NCBI RefSeq assembly: GCF_902713425.1
Contig: NC_081198.1
Location: 21,249,188-21,313,187 of the forward strand
Origin: Acipenser ruthenus
Taxonomy: Eukaryota; Chordata; Actinopteri; Acipenseriformes; Acipenseridae
Reading direction: 5' to 3'
DNA: 64,000 nt
Positions within the stretch are counted from its first letter, which is position 1. Each line of letters opens with the position of its first letter. Under the pieces are notes generated by a model that worked only from the letters and a program-made list of their open reading frames with translations, did no database searches and was not told the DNA's origin. The translations under genes and the position numbers were made by a program. Shown piece after piece: positions 53,570-64,000 of the stretch.

Positions 53570-56500
53570 TTATTCCATCTTCACGTCCTGAAGTCCGGCG
53601 ATCCTCCACTCCGTGCAGGCCTTGTCCTTCCCGAGGGTCCGGATGTCCAGAATTACAAAGTCCTTGATAAGAGTTTGTGCCCTTCTGGTCGTGGTGATAG
53701 TGTCTAGCTCCTGCTTGTGATAGACACAGACGTTACGGCCTTCCCACAGGATCTGCTTGACAACATTGATGACACGCCAAACGCACTTAGCTGTGCTGGT
53801 ATCGATTCCTCCCGCAGGCCCATAGAGCACAGTCTCAGCGGTCATCTTGGCCGTGTCAGCAAACCTGTTTAGGAAGACAGAGACAGAGAGCCAGACACTG
53901 CCAGCCACATCACACTCCCAGAAGATATGGGCTGGTGTTTCTCTCTTGCGGCACTTTGCATAGGGGCATGTTTCTACTTGGGCTAGTCCCCTCCTGAACA
54001 TGAACGCTCGAGTGGGGAGTGCACTGTGGACGGTGTTCCATGCTATATCCTTCTGGACATTACTGAGGCAGCTGTGAGACACATTCTCCCAGATTTTTTG
54101 GCTTTGGGTGAGGGAGAAAGTAGCTACTTTTTCAATTTCCTGGGAACCGGCAAGATATTTAGTTACAGCCTTGTATTCCCAGGAGGCCAATTTTGCTTTA
54201 TCTAAGCCCAATTTATATATAGTGTCCCTTAAGGTTCTATAATACAATGGGGGGTCCCAGGAGTACGGCACGGTGTTATCAATAGTGCAGAGGCCCAAGG
54301 CCCTGAGACAGGTGGCAAAATAGAAACGATTCATGTAACATACCTTCCTGTCCAGGGCCTGGATGTTCTTGATAGTTTGCGTGAGCCCCTGCACTCGGGT
54401 GAGCTGCACAACGTCCGGGACCCCCTTACCTCCCTTCTTGTCGGCTTTACTCAGGGTGGCTCGCTTTACCCTCTCCATCTTGCTGCCCCAGATAAAGCGG
54501 TGGATAATGCGGTCCACCACTTTTTTGGTGGTCCTGTCTGGGGGAAAGATTTTTCCTACATAAGAGAGGATGGGGAACAGTATAGACTTGGTTATTAATA
54601 CTCTACCCGTCATTGTTAAGGATCTTGTGCTCCATCCGCCAATCTTTTTACGGACCTGGTTAATGGCCGCCGTCCAGCTCTGGGCCCCCGAGCTATTGTT
54701 CTCGAAAATGAGGCCCAGAATCTTGATTTTGTCCTTTTTGACAGGGTACATGTCCGACAGTTCCCTATCTACCTGCCAATTTTTAGACACGTAGACTTCG
54801 CTCTTGGACTTATTAATCACTGCCCCGGTCGCCGTGCAGTACTTCTCAAGGATATTACTAATCCGAGGTACCGACGATGTGTTGGTGCAAATGAGTGACA
54901 CATCGTCCATATATGCTGTTGTTTTGACCTGGACCCCGTTGGATCCAGGCAGCTGGAAACCAGTTATATTGGTATCCCTACGAATTGCCTGCAGGAGGGG
55001 TTCAATGCACACGACATATAGCAGTGGGGATAGTGGGCAACCCTGTCTGACCCCTGACTGGATAGATATTTTACCAGTCAGGTGCCTGTTCACCAAGACT
55101 CGGGTACTAATGTTTGTATAGATGGTTTTAACCCACTCCCTAAGTCCAGGAGCGAATTTCATCTGGTCCATCACTTTGTACATATATTCATGGCTTACCC
55201 TATCGAACGCCTTCTCCTGGTCAAGGTTGAACAGGCAGAGGGGATGGTTCCGTTCTCTAGAATAAGCCAGAATGTCCCTTGTTAACATTAAAATATCCGT
55301 GATGGACCTCCCTGGGACGCCACAAGCCTGGTCGGGGCCAATGACCAAAGGGAGGTGTACTTGTAGCCGGAGCATCAGAGCTTTGGCTAGTATCTTGTAA
55401 TCCACGCAAAGGAGGCTGATTGGGCGCCAATTCCGTAGATCTTTAACTTCCCCTTTCTTATGAAGGAGAGTAATTACACTCTCCCGCATAGAAGGGCCCA
55501 ACCGCTTCTCCCTGTAGACCGCTCTGTAGACCTCCGCTAAATGGACTTTTAGCATGTCCCAAAAAAGATGGTAATACTCACCCGGGATGCCATCTGGACC
55601 TGGCGTCTTACCGGTGTTCATGGTCTTAACCGCCTGGGTGAGCTCCTCCAGCGTGAGTTCTGGGTCCTTCTCCTCCTCCTCGTCGTCCCGCACTGAGTCA
55701 GGCTCCAACTGGCTCAGGAACCACTCTATCAGGGTGTCATCTGTAGCTTTGATGTTATATAGGTCCCTATAGAAGTTCTCTACCACTTTTTTCACTCCCT
55801 CACTATCCTCTACTATCCTCCCCCTGCTGTCGAGCATGGAGGACATCAAGTGCCGCTTCTCCCTCGTTTTCTGGAAGAAGAAGCGAGTACACTTTTCGTC
55901 TTCCTCCATTTTTTGCACTTTTGCATTGTGCATGACCTTTCGTTGTTCCTCCCTACAAAGCACTGAAAGATCTAGCTTGGTCTGGGCTATCTCGTCGCTT
56001 ACAGGGAACCCCCGAAGCTGAAGCAGGCTCAGATGCTGGAGGGCAGCATTCAGGTGTTTATATTTGGCCCTCCTTTCTTTTGCTTTCCTCTTGCCTGCTG
56101 CTATGAAATAACCCTTAGTTCTGATTTTGACCATCTCCCACCACTCTATAGGGGAGTTGAATAGGTCACGCAAAGTGGTCCACTCAACAAGCCTGCTCTT
56201 ATAGGCTGCAGCTATGGAGGGGTCATCGAGTAAGGAGGTGTTTAATTTCCAAACCCCTGACCCCATCTGGGAGGTCTGAGGGACCTGCAATGTTACCTGC
56301 AGGAGCCTATGGTCAGAGAAGAAGACGGCCTGGGTGTCTACTGCCGTCTTCGTAAGGGAGCTGGTATGCAGGACGAGATCTATACGGGAGAAGGAGGTCC
56401 CAGATGAGCTCACCCAGGTAAAGGGAGGCACCAGGTCCTTACCTGCATCACACAGGGAGAAATCAGATATTACGGAGGACAAAACTCTACTAGAGCGGTC

Positions 56501-57013
56501 GTTGCGTGGCCTGCTCCGGTCTACGTCCCTCAGAGCACAATTGAAGTCACCTGACACGATGACGGGTACGTTCCCCAGCAGGAGTGGACGCAGCTGTGGA
56601 AAAAATTGAACTCTTTCGTTTTGGTTAGTGGGTGCGTAGACATTGACCAGTCTGAGGGGAGTGTTGTTGTATGTCACATCCACGCTCAGAATTCTACAAG
56701 GTTCTACCTCCCTGCTGCTGCGGGAGGTAATAAATGGGTTTTTAAACAGAATACCTACTCCGTTGGCTCTGGCTATGTTGGAGCCCGACCAGAAGGAGTC
56801 CCCTAGGGTCCAACTCTCCTTCAGGTCCCTATAATCAGGGCTCGACGAAATACCACACTCCTGCAGAAAGATGAGATCTGCTTTCAAGTTAGCTAGATAG
56901 TTTAGTACATCAAATCTTTTTTGTGTCTCCCTGATGCTCCTGACATTAACAGACACACATATCAGGGCCATCAGGGTAGCTAACAAGAAAAGGAGTCGCT
57001 GCGTCCACCCCAT
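53570..57013 (-). CDS. Copy 6 ORF2: APE endonuclease-reverse transcriptase, intact
   Basis: A 1147-aa open frame from the ATG at 57013, with all endonuclease, RT and finger motifs of the family. Private or shared variants: EPCRILS (others EPGRILS), KIRTKGY shared with copy 3, KYKHLNAAL and GIDTSTAK shared with copy 4, WDMLKV shared with copies 5 and 7. The mix of markers suggests exchange among copies. The start lies 5 nt after the ORF1 stop. Confidence 0.93.
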   Translation of the reverse strand: MGWTQRLLFLLATLMALICVSVNVRSIRETQKRFDVLNYLANLKADLIFLQECGISSSPDYRDLKESWTLGDSFWSGSNIARANGVGILFKNPFITSRSSREVEPCRILSVDVTYNNTPLRLVNVYAPTNQNERVQFFPQLRPLLLGNVPVIVSGDFNCALRDVDRSRPRNDRSSRVLSSVISDFSLCDAGKDLVPPFTWVSSSGTSFSRIDLVLHTSSLTKTAVDTQAVFFSDHRLLQVTLQVPQTSQMGSGVWKLNTSLLDDPSIAAAYKSRLVEWTTLRDLFNSPIEWWEMVKIRTKGYFIAAGKRKAKERRAKYKHLNAALQHLSLLQLRGFPVSDEIAQTKLDLSVLCREEQRKVMHNAKVQKMEEDEKCTRFFFQKTREKRHLMSSMLDSRGRIVEDSEGVKKVVENFYRDLYNIKATDDTLIEWFLSQLEPDSVRDDEEEEKDPELTLEELTQAVKTMNTGKTPGPDGIPGEYYHLFWDMLKVHLAEVYRAVYREKRLGPSMRESVITLLHKKGEVKDLRNWRPISLLCVDYKILAKALMLRLQVHLPLVIGPDQACGVPGRSITDILMLTRDILAYSRERNHPLCLFNLDQEKAFDRVSHEYMYKVMDQMKFAPGLREWVKTIYTNISTRVLVNRHLTGKISIQSGVRQGCPLSPLLYVVCIEPLLQAIRRDTNITGFQLPGSNGVQVKTTAYMDDVSLICTNTSSVPRISNILEKYCTATGAVINKSKSEVYVSKNWQVDRELSDMYPVKKDKIKILGLIFENNSSGAQSWTAAINQVRKKIGGWSTRSLTMTGRVLITKSILFPILSYVGKIFPPDRTTKKVVDRIIHRFIWGSKMERVKRATLSKADKKGGKGVPDVVQLTRVQGLTQTIKNIQALDRKVCYMNRFYFATCLRALGLCTIDNTVPYSWDPPLYYRTLRDTIYKLGLDKAKLASWEYKAVTKYLAGSQEIEKVATFSLTQSQKIWENVSHSCLSNVQKDIAWNTVHSALPTRAFMFRRGLAQVETCPYAKCRKRETPAHIFWECDVAGSVWLSVSVFLNRFADTAKMTAETVLYGPAGGIDTSTAKCVWRVINVVKQILWEGRNVCVYHKQELDTITTTRRAQTLIKDFVILDIRTLGKDKACTEWRIAGLQDVKME

Positions 57014-57018
57014 AGCGA

Positions 57019-58964
57019 CTATGATTGGGAGGTCGGGACACTCTTCCTACTCTTAGCTCTACGCTTGCTTCGAGGGAGCTTGGGCTTATTTGCAACTCCC
57101 ATCACCCCTGAGAAGGTACTCACTGCTGCCTCGTCCAAGAAGGCACCGTCTTTATATGCACAGTACGTGGAGTTGTTGGGGCTATTCAACTCCCCACAAG
57201 GTAAGTCTGGTGGAACTTGCTCAGGGCCCCTCGGAACGTGTGGGTCAGCTTTGTCCTGGGGGGGGGTTATGACAGACAGCATTCTTTGGCTGTTACCGTC
57301 TGTTGAATTGGAGCTGTTAGCAGACTTCTGGCTTACCGCGTCCAGGGGTATTCCCATGTCCTCCAGTGCTGTATCTAGGAGGACCTCTAGGGGGCCCCTG
57401 GTTTTGCCCATACAAGGGAGGGGGTCAAGGATGCTTTGAAGGGAGGCCCTTCGCTTGAAGAGGGTCATTGCTACAGAGGTACTGCTGGTCAGGGAAGGTG
57501 TTGACCCCGACCTCTCCCTCGGTGCATTAGTGAACACCTCTTCTGCGAGGTGTGCTAGGGTTTGTGCCAACGACTGGGAAGGCTGGCTGGGGATGCCCTG
57601 GCTGGCTGCTACCTGCCCACTAGGCGGCAGTGTAGCCGTCCCACTCGCCTCCGTCTCTGCCTGCGAGGGCAAGACTGGGGACTTTGTGTGGACATTAGCT
57701 GGTTTTGGATCTATGGGGGCCACCTGCAACTTGCTGTCTTTGATCCTGATCTTCTTTCTTTTCCCCCCCTCGTCTCTACCCTTTCTTTTCCCCACCCTCT
57801 GCTGGTTCTTCACTCCCTTCCCCTCCTTCTCACTCTCACTTTCACTGTCGCTTTTGCTTTCCTCCCCCACGGACTCAATCCTTATGGCGTCATAACGAGA
57901 GCCGAGGGGGAGTGCTGGCGCTGAGAGGGCCCTACTCAGGGGGGGGCCGCTGCTGGGTCCGGGCTCCCTCCCTGACTCGTGTTCTGCATCAGAGGAGCTA
58001 CTGGAGGAGCTAGTGGAGTGGCTGTTGTACTCTCTCTCTGGGCTGGGGGAAGGGGTCCTCGTAAAACGGGACATGTCTCGGGGGCGGGGGGGTGAGGGGG
58101 TGCTGGTGATGATGGTGGTGCTGGAGTCTGGGTCTTGGATACTGTTGGTGGTGATGTGGACTGATCTTTGTTACTTGCTCCCTCTTCCTGCTCAGGCCTA
58201 GGCTTGTTCATGTTTGCCTTGCTGGCTCTGGCCATGTTGGCATAGGAAGAGGGGCAGTCCTTAAACAGGTGCCCCTTCTTTCCACACAAATTGCACTGCC
58301 TCTCTTCTCTGCAGTGGCTGGTCTCGTGGGGGGCGCCGCAGTTCCTGCACTTGACTACAGTACATGCGGCCGCCAGGTGTCCTAATTCCCCACATTTCCT
58401 GCAGAGTTTTGGCATCCCATTATAGAATACCAGCCCTCTGTTGGGCCCTAACACTATGGAGTTTGGAATGTGGCGGACGCCTCCAATGCCCGATGGATCA
58501 ACATTAAGGCGTACCAGCCACTTTCTGGCTCCTGTCCAAACCCCATCTTCATCTGTAATTTTCCTCCCTTCTGATGACACCCTCCCATAGCGGTTAAGCC
58601 ATGTTGTAATATCATAGTCGCTAACAGCCTCATTGAAAAATTGGACAGTAACAACTTTCATTTCTCTGTCTGTCAGTGCATCCACACAAAATTCTTTGTA
58701 TGGAGCGAGATATTTATTCTCCCCCCAAAAGGACCACATTTCTTGTAACTTTTGGGGGTTCCTAAAACTGACCTCAAACACTTCCTTAAGCCCTGGCAAT
58801 TTCACCAAACAATTCAAGTCAGAAGGGGAAAAACCCATACCCCTCTGAAGAATGGTCCGGCTGAACTCCAGTCTCGTCAGTCCTGGTTCCGTTTCATCTT
58901 GCTTGTTTCTTGTGAAGCGCACCGCATTGTGCCTCCTGGTTTCCTGGGTTGGCCGGAACGCCAT
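57019..58964 (-). pseudogene. Copy 6 ORF1, one frameshift
   Basis: ATG at 58964. The N-terminal domain and three intact knuckles are followed by a one-G deletion in the GAGGGGG run near 58097, around residue 290. The first frame ends after 342 codons; the tail (351 codons from 58074) is open in another frame. It carries ESKSD in the serine tract like copy 2, and SGPPL rather than SAPPL like copies 1 and 2. The knuckle-bearing part would still be made. Confidence 0.86.
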
Positions 58965-59997
58965 CCTTCAGCTGGCTCCTCCGATTGGGGTGGGAGAAGC
59001 CTCTGGACGTCCGGGTTGTCTCTCTCTACGGAAAAGAGACAACGTAAGCAGCAAATCTGGGCAGTTGAAGGAACTATTACTTTAGTCCCTGAGGAGATGG
59101 TCGCCTCGCAAGAGGGACCCCCTCCCCAGGTGAACGGTGTCCTTCCCTGGCGGAGTAGGGGGCGCTGCTTGGCACCGAGACCACGTAGGAAGAATCGTGG
59201 CTGTGACGCCTCCTCGGGGTCCGGGGCCGCCCTCTGCTCCTCCCAGATGGCGCCCTCTGCTGGGCGCCTGCTGCTCTCTCGGTCTGGATCTCGATTACAA
59301 TCAAGGGCTGGGGATGAGGTCGTCTAGGTCATCAAAGGGTCCTCAAAGGTCGTCTGGATGGTAGGTCCTCCTTCTCTCTAACTCCAGGAACGTCTGGAAA
59401 AGCCGGAACCGCCTGAAAAAGAAAAAAACGGGAACCGCCTGAAAAAGAAAAAACTGCTCTCAACAGTCAACAAAATCTTGAAAGACCCTCGGCCTGGATT
59501 GGGCAAGCCAAAACCAGACTGAGCATTAGTCTTCCAAAAAGTTGCCGAGCTGAAGAAAGCCAGTCAAAAATAAAAAAAATTCTGTTCCTCCTCACCCGAA
59601 CAAACCTCTCACAGACCCTCGGAGGGAGCGGGCAATGCCACTACCCTCTAAGCCTTAGTCTTAGAAAGATTTATTCGAACTGAAGAGAAGCCAGAGTATA
59701 TGGCTGGCTAAGAAGGACCTGGCATAGGGACATGTTCCACCACACTTGTCTGGTTAGCTGCATGCTCCCAGGAAACAAACTGCTGCTGTCTACATCATCA
59801 CCACATGTGAATAAAAGAAAGAAAGACAGCAAGAAAGAAAGAGAGAAAGAAAAAGAAAGAAAGAAAGAGAGAAAGAAAAAAAAAGAAGTAAAACGGCGGG
59901 AAAACTTGCATCAACACTGGCACTCTCCCTCCAGCAGGGGTAGACAAAATGCTCACAGGAGAGATCCAGATCTGACTTTGACCAACGTTAGAGAAAG

Positions 59998-60185
59998 GTG
60001 TGCACCGTTCCCGGAGGTACTGCAATACCGGGCCGATGCGTGGAGTGGACGGAGCAAGCCCCTGTTCCATCTCCCGATTCCAAAAATCAATTTAATATAT
60101 GGTCCCCTGATAGGGGACGTATCAGATATTAAACTGATAAGAACAGATACTACACTTGATCTTAGCCAAAAGGCCGAGAAGCGAT
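59998..60185 (-). ncRNA. RNU2: U2 snRNA
   Basis: Full-length consensus gene with PSE, DSE and 3' box. Confidence 0.95.
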
Positions 60186-60786
60186 GGCGACTTGGCCCTT
60201 GCCCGGGGCCCCCCAGCCCGGACGGCACAGGGGGATTCAAAGGTGGGTGCAAAATTTCAAGCACAAGCAGACCCCAAAAAAACGGGCTGCTGCTTCCAGA
60301 GGGGAAATGTGCAATTTAAGCAGGAGAAAACAAAACAAAGCAAAAACACACACATAACACCAAAAACAAAACATAAACTGGCGGAGTGCGTCTTACAAAT
60401 AGTCATGCCAAGCTGCTATGCTGTGCAAGGTGCCTTGGGTAACTACAACTGTGCCTCGCTGGCTGGCTGGCTTGCTAAGAAGGTCCTGGCATAGGGACAT
60501 GTTCCACCACACTTGTCTGGTTAGCTGCATGCTCCCAGGAAACAACCTGCTGCTGTCTACATCATCACCACATGTGAATAAAAGAAAGAAAGACAGCAAG
60601 AAAGAAAGAGAGAAAGAAAGAGAGAAAGAGAGAAAGAAAGAGAGAAAGAAAGAAAGAGAGAAAGAAAAAAAAAGAAGTAAAACGGCGGGAAAACTTGCAT
60701 CAACACTGGCACTCTCCCTCCAGCAGGGGTAGACAAAATGCTCACAGGAGAGATCCAGATCTGACTTTGACCAACGTTAGAGAAAG

Positions 60787-60921
60787 GTGTGCACCGTTCC
60801 CGGAGGTACTGCAATACCGGGCCGATGCGTGGAGTGGACGGAGCAAGCCCCTGTTCCATCTCCCGATTCCAAAAATCAATTTAATATATGGTCCCCTGAT
60901 AGCGGACGTATCAGATATTAA
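60787..60921 (-). pseudogene. RNU2: U2 3' fragment (nt 54-188) beside copy 7
   Basis: The 3' part of U2, joined at the normal site, with one private change (GATAGCGGACG on the plus strand) in the hairpin after stem IIa. Confidence 0.92.
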
Positions 60922-63900
60922 TACTCTTTTATTGAGATTTTACATTTTTTTACATTTACACCCATTCGTTTTTTCATTCATTTTACATTTCTTTTAAAGA
61001 TGACATTCATACATACAGACATACATTTTGTTTTAAAAGCATTTAAAATACATTTAAAAACACCAAGACAATTGTGCTTTGTACATGGTTAAAACAGACA
61101 CAGATTAAAATCAACATGAAAAAAACCTGTGCTGTTTTAAAAGTGACTGGAAAAAAAGAACCATCTATAAAAAAACAGTGCTTGTGAGGGCCGGGGAGTG
61201 CTCTCTAAAAAGGTTCAAAAGTGAACATAAAACTATATTACTAAAACAGGGACAGGGGAAAAGGGACAGTGTGTAAAACAGTGCGTTAAAATTCTAAAAT
61301 TTTAAAACACTTAAAATGTAACTTTTAATAGTTTACATTAAAAATCTTAAAGATACATAAAACAAAACAAAACAAAATCAAATAAAACATTCAACGTAAA
61401 TCAAATAAAAGTCCATAAAACTGAAACAAAAAGACTACATAAAACCAGGGCACCGTTGAAAAACGGTCATGCCAGCTAAAAAGGGCGGAATGCTGGCATG
61501 ACAAAATAAATAAAAGGCTTAGCGGTGCCCCGTAGTCCCGCTCCTATGAGCTAGCGGTTCCAGTTTTTTCCTTTATTCCATCTTCACGTCCTGAAGTCCG
61601 GCGATCCTCCACTCCGCGCAGGCCTTGTCCTTCCCGAGGGTCCGGATGTCCAGAATTACAAAGTCCTTGATAAGAGTTTGTGCCCTTCTGGTCGTGGTGA
61701 TAGTGTCTAGCTCCTGCTTGTGATAGACACAGACGTTACGGCCTTCCCACAGGATCTGCTTGACAACATTGATGACACGCCAAACGCACTTAGCTGTGCT
61801 GGTAGTGATTCCTCCCGCAGGCCCATAGAGCACAGTCTCAGCGGTCATCTTGGCCGTGTCAGCAAACCTGTTTAGGAAGACAGAGACAGAGAGCCAGACA
61901 CTGCCAGCCACATCACACTCCCAGAAGATATGGGCTGGTGTTTCTCTCTTGCGGCACTTTGCATAGGGGCATGTTTCTACTTGGGCTAGTCCCCTCCTGA
62001 ACATGAACGCTCGAGTGGGGAGTGCACTGTGGACGGTGTTCCATGCTATATCCTTCTGGACATTACTGAGGCAGCTGTGAGACACATTCTCCCAGATTTT
62101 TTGGCTTTGGGTGAGGGAGAAAGTAGCTACTTTTTCAATTTCCTGGGAACCGGCAAGATATTTAGTTACAGCCTTGTATTCCCAGGAGGCCAATTTTGCT
62201 TTATCTAAGCCCAATTTATATATAGTGTCCCTTAAGGTTCTATAATACAATGGGGGGTCCCAGGAGTATGGCACGGTGTTATCAATAGTGCAGAGGCCCA
62301 AGGCCCTGAGACAGGTGGCAAAATAGAAACGATTCATGTAACATACCTTCCTGTCCAGGGCCTGGATGTTCTTGATAGTTTGCGTGAGCCCCTGCACTCG
62401 GGTGAGCTGCACAACGTCCGGGACCCCCTTACCTCCCTTCTTGTCGGCTTTACTCAGGGTGGCTCGTTTTACCCTCTCCATCTTGCTGCCCCAGATAAAG
62501 CGGTGGATAATGCGGTCCACCACTTTTTTGGTGGTCCTGTCTGGGGGAAAGATTTTTCCTACATAAGAGAGGATGGGGAACAGTATAGACTTGGTTATTA
62601 ATACTCTACCCGTCATTGTTAAGGATCTTGTGCTCCATCCGCCAATCTTTTTACGGACCTGGTTAATGGCCGCCGTCCAGCTCTGGGCCCCCGAGCTATT
62701 GTTCTCGAAAATGAGGCCCAGAATCTTGATTTTGTCCTTTTTGACAGGGTACATGTCCGACAGTTCCCTATCTACCTGCCAATTTTTAGACACGTAGACT
62801 TCGCTCTTGGACTTATTAATCACTGCCCCGGTCGCCGTGCAGTACTTCTCAAGGATATTACTAATCCGAGATACCGACGATGTGTTGGTGCAAATGAGTG
62901 ACACATCGTCCATATATGCTGTTGTTTTGACCTGGACCCCGTTGGATCCAGGCAGCTGGAAACCAGTTATATTGGTATCCCTACGAATTGCCTGCAGGAG
63001 GGGTTCAATGCACACGACATATAGCAGTGGGGATAGTGGGCAACCCTGTCTGACCCCTGACTGGATAGATATTTTACCAGTCAGGTGCCTGTTCACCAAG
63101 ACTCGGGTACTAATGTTTGTATAGATGGTTTTAACCCACTCCCTAAGTCCAGGAGCGAATTTCATCTGGTCCATCACTTTGTACATATATTCATGGCTTA
63201 CCCTATCGAACGCCTTCTCCTGGTCAAGGTTGAACAGGCAGAGGGGATGGTTCCGTTCTCTAGAATAAGCCAGAATGTCCCTTGTTAACATTAAAATATC
63301 CGTGATGGACCTCCCTGGGACGCCACAAGCCTGGTCGGGGCCAATGACCAAAGGGAGGTGTACTTGTAGCCGGAGCATCAGAGCTTTGGCTAGTATCTTG
63401 TAATCCACGCAAAGGAGGCTGATTGGGCGCCAATTCCGTAGATCTTTAACTTCCCCTTTCTTATGAAGGAGAGTAATTACACTCTCCCGCATAGAAGGGC
63501 CCAACCGCTTCTCCCTGTAGACCGCTCTGTAGACCTCCGCTAAATGGACTTTTAGCATGTCCCAAAAAAGATGGTAATACTCACCCGGGATGCCATCTGG
63601 ACCTGGCGTCTTACCGGTGTTCATGGTCTTAACCGCCTGGGTGAGCTCCTCCAGCGTGAGTTCTGGGTCCTTCTCCTCCTCCTCGTCGTCCCGCACTGAG
63701 TCAGGCTCCAACTGGCTCAGGAACCACTCTATCAGGGTGTCATCTGTAGCTTTGATGTTATATAGGTCCCTATAGAAGTTCTCTACCACTTTTTTCACTC
63801 CCTCACTATCCTCTACTATCCTCCCCCTGCTGTCGAGCATGGAGGACATCAAGTGCCGCTTCTCCCTCGTTTTCTGGAAGAAGAAGCGAGTACACTTTTC

Positions 63901-64000
63901 GTCTTCCTCCATTTTTTGCACTTTTGCATTGTGCATAACCTTTCGTTGTTCCTCCCTACAAAGCACTGAAAGATCTAGCTTGGTCTGGGCTATCTCGTCG
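60922..64000 (-). mobile_element. Copy 7: Keno-like LINE in U2, 5' part outside window
   Basis: The 3' UTR (60922-61572, hairpin present) and about 70 percent of ORF2 are visible. The 3' junction is at U2 nt 54. The 5' end, ORF1 and any target-site duplication lie beyond the right edge. Confidence 0.9.
61573..64000 (-). CDS. Copy 7 ORF2: reverse transcriptase part, truncated by the window edge
   Basis: The frame is open from the window edge (about residue 339 of the 1147-aa protein) to the stop at 61573. It contains PGPDG, LDQEKAFD, GVRQGCPLSPLL, YMDD (near 62910) and the C-terminal CX4CX7HX4C finger; the endonuclease domain lies outside. One private residue is seen shortly after YMDD (SSVSRISN for SSVPRISN). 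No break is visible, so this may be another intact ORF2. Confidence 0.9.
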   Translation of the reverse strand, partial: DEIAQTKLDLSVLCREEQRKVMHNAKVQKMEEDEKCTRFFFQKTREKRHLMSSMLDSRGRIVEDSEGVKKVVENFYRDLYNIKATDDTLIEWFLSQLEPDSVRDDEEEEKDPELTLEELTQAVKTMNTGKTPGPDGIPGEYYHLFWDMLKVHLAEVYRAVYREKRLGPSMRESVITLLHKKGEVKDLRNWRPISLLCVDYKILAKALMLRLQVHLPLVIGPDQACGVPGRSITDILMLTRDILAYSRERNHPLCLFNLDQEKAFDRVSHEYMYKVMDQMKFAPGLREWVKTIYTNISTRVLVNRHLTGKISIQSGVRQGCPLSPLLYVVCIEPLLQAIRRDTNITGFQLPGSNGVQVKTTAYMDDVSLICTNTSSVSRISNILEKYCTATGAVINKSKSEVYVSKNWQVDRELSDMYPVKKDKIKILGLIFENNSSGAQSWTAAINQVRKKIGGWSTRSLTMTGRVLITKSILFPILSYVGKIFPPDRTTKKVVDRIIHRFIWGSKMERVKRATLSKADKKGGKGVPDVVQLTRVQGLTQTIKNIQALDRKVCYMNRFYFATCLRALGLCTIDNTVPYSWDPPLYYRTLRDTIYKLGLDKAKLASWEYKAVTKYLAGSQEIEKVATFSLTQSQKIWENVSHSCLSNVQKDIAWNTVHSALPTRAFMFRRGLAQVETCPYAKCRKRETPAHIFWECDVAGSVWLSVSVFLNRFADTAKMTAETVLYGPAGGITTSTAKCVWRVINVVKQILWEGRNVCVYHKQELDTITTTRRAQTLIKDFVILDIRTLGKDKACAEWRIAGLQDVKME

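Larger units (their letters stand above)
52921..59697 (-). mobile_element. Copy 6: full-length Keno-like LINE, shifted 3' junction, 5' junction in spacer
   Basis: A 6.78-kb copy with 5' UTR (58965-59697), ORF1 with one frameshift, intact ORF2 and 3' UTR (52921-53569). The 5' junction is the same spacer join as copy 5, but the 3' junction differs (U2 nt 39, at the GUAGUA element, sharing TACT with the LINE end). The 3' UTR lacks the copy 3/5 markers. Copies 5 and 6 are therefore related over most of their length but not at their 3' ends. Confidence 0.9.
59698..60921 (-). repeat. U2 array block G: between copies 6 and 7
   Basis: Begins with the same promoter-less truncated spacer as block F. 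U2 start site at 60185, then a 3' fragment. Microsatellites lie at about 59809-59886 (short) and 60580-60675. Confidence 0.9.

Overview
The window is vertebrate nuclear DNA, most likely from a ray-finned fish or another anamniote. It is one tandem array of U2 small nuclear RNA genes, all on the minus strand, colonised by target-specific LINEs. The U2 unit is about 790 bp: a 188-nt U2 gene, a Pol II-type snRNA promoter (PSE and DSE, no TATA box), a 3' box, and a CT/CTTT-rich microsatellite downstream. I count 26 U2 units: 18 uninterrupted and 8 (about 31 percent) each hit by one LINE. No ordinary protein-coding host gene is present.

Layout. 1-4707: a LINE of a second, divergent Tx1-clade family (element 0). 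Both of its ORFs are open as far as visible, and its ORF2 runs off the left edge. 4708-7060: U2 units. 7061-12097 and 13699-18735: Keno-like copies 1 and 2, 5'-truncated, almost identical, part of a 6638-bp tandem duplication, with U2 units between and after them. 20299-27038: copy 3, full length, flanked by a clean 11-bp target-site duplication. 27039-31786: five intact U2 units. 31787-38562: copy 4, full length with a displaced 3' junction. 38563-43339: five intact U2 units. 43340-50082 and 52921-59697: copies 5 and 6, full length, sharing one odd 5' junction that lies in the spacer rather than in U2. 60922-64000: copy 7, cut by the window edge.

Every LINE lies in the same orientation as U2. 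The Keno-like copies encode an ORF1 protein with three CCHC knuckles and a 1147-aa ORF2 protein (APE endonuclease, reverse transcriptase, C-terminal CCHC finger). The ORFs are separated by 5 nt, which suggests termination-reinitiation. The usual integration point is U2 stem-loop IIa (nt 54-64). Copies that keep the 5' part of U2 lie downstream of an intact U2 promoter, and the U2 3' half with its 3' box follows each element, so U2 signals may drive and terminate LINE RNA (inference). No Keno-like copy here has both ORFs undamaged. ORF2 is open in copies 4, 5 and 6 and in the visible part of copy 7. ORF1 is open only in copy 3, and there it has lost a knuckle cysteine.

Family names rest on reading motifs and on recalled knowledge that Keno elements are Tx1-clade, U2-specific LINEs of fish; no database was searched. 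Long near-identical repeats are prone to assembly error, so copy number and homopolymer frameshifts should be read with care.
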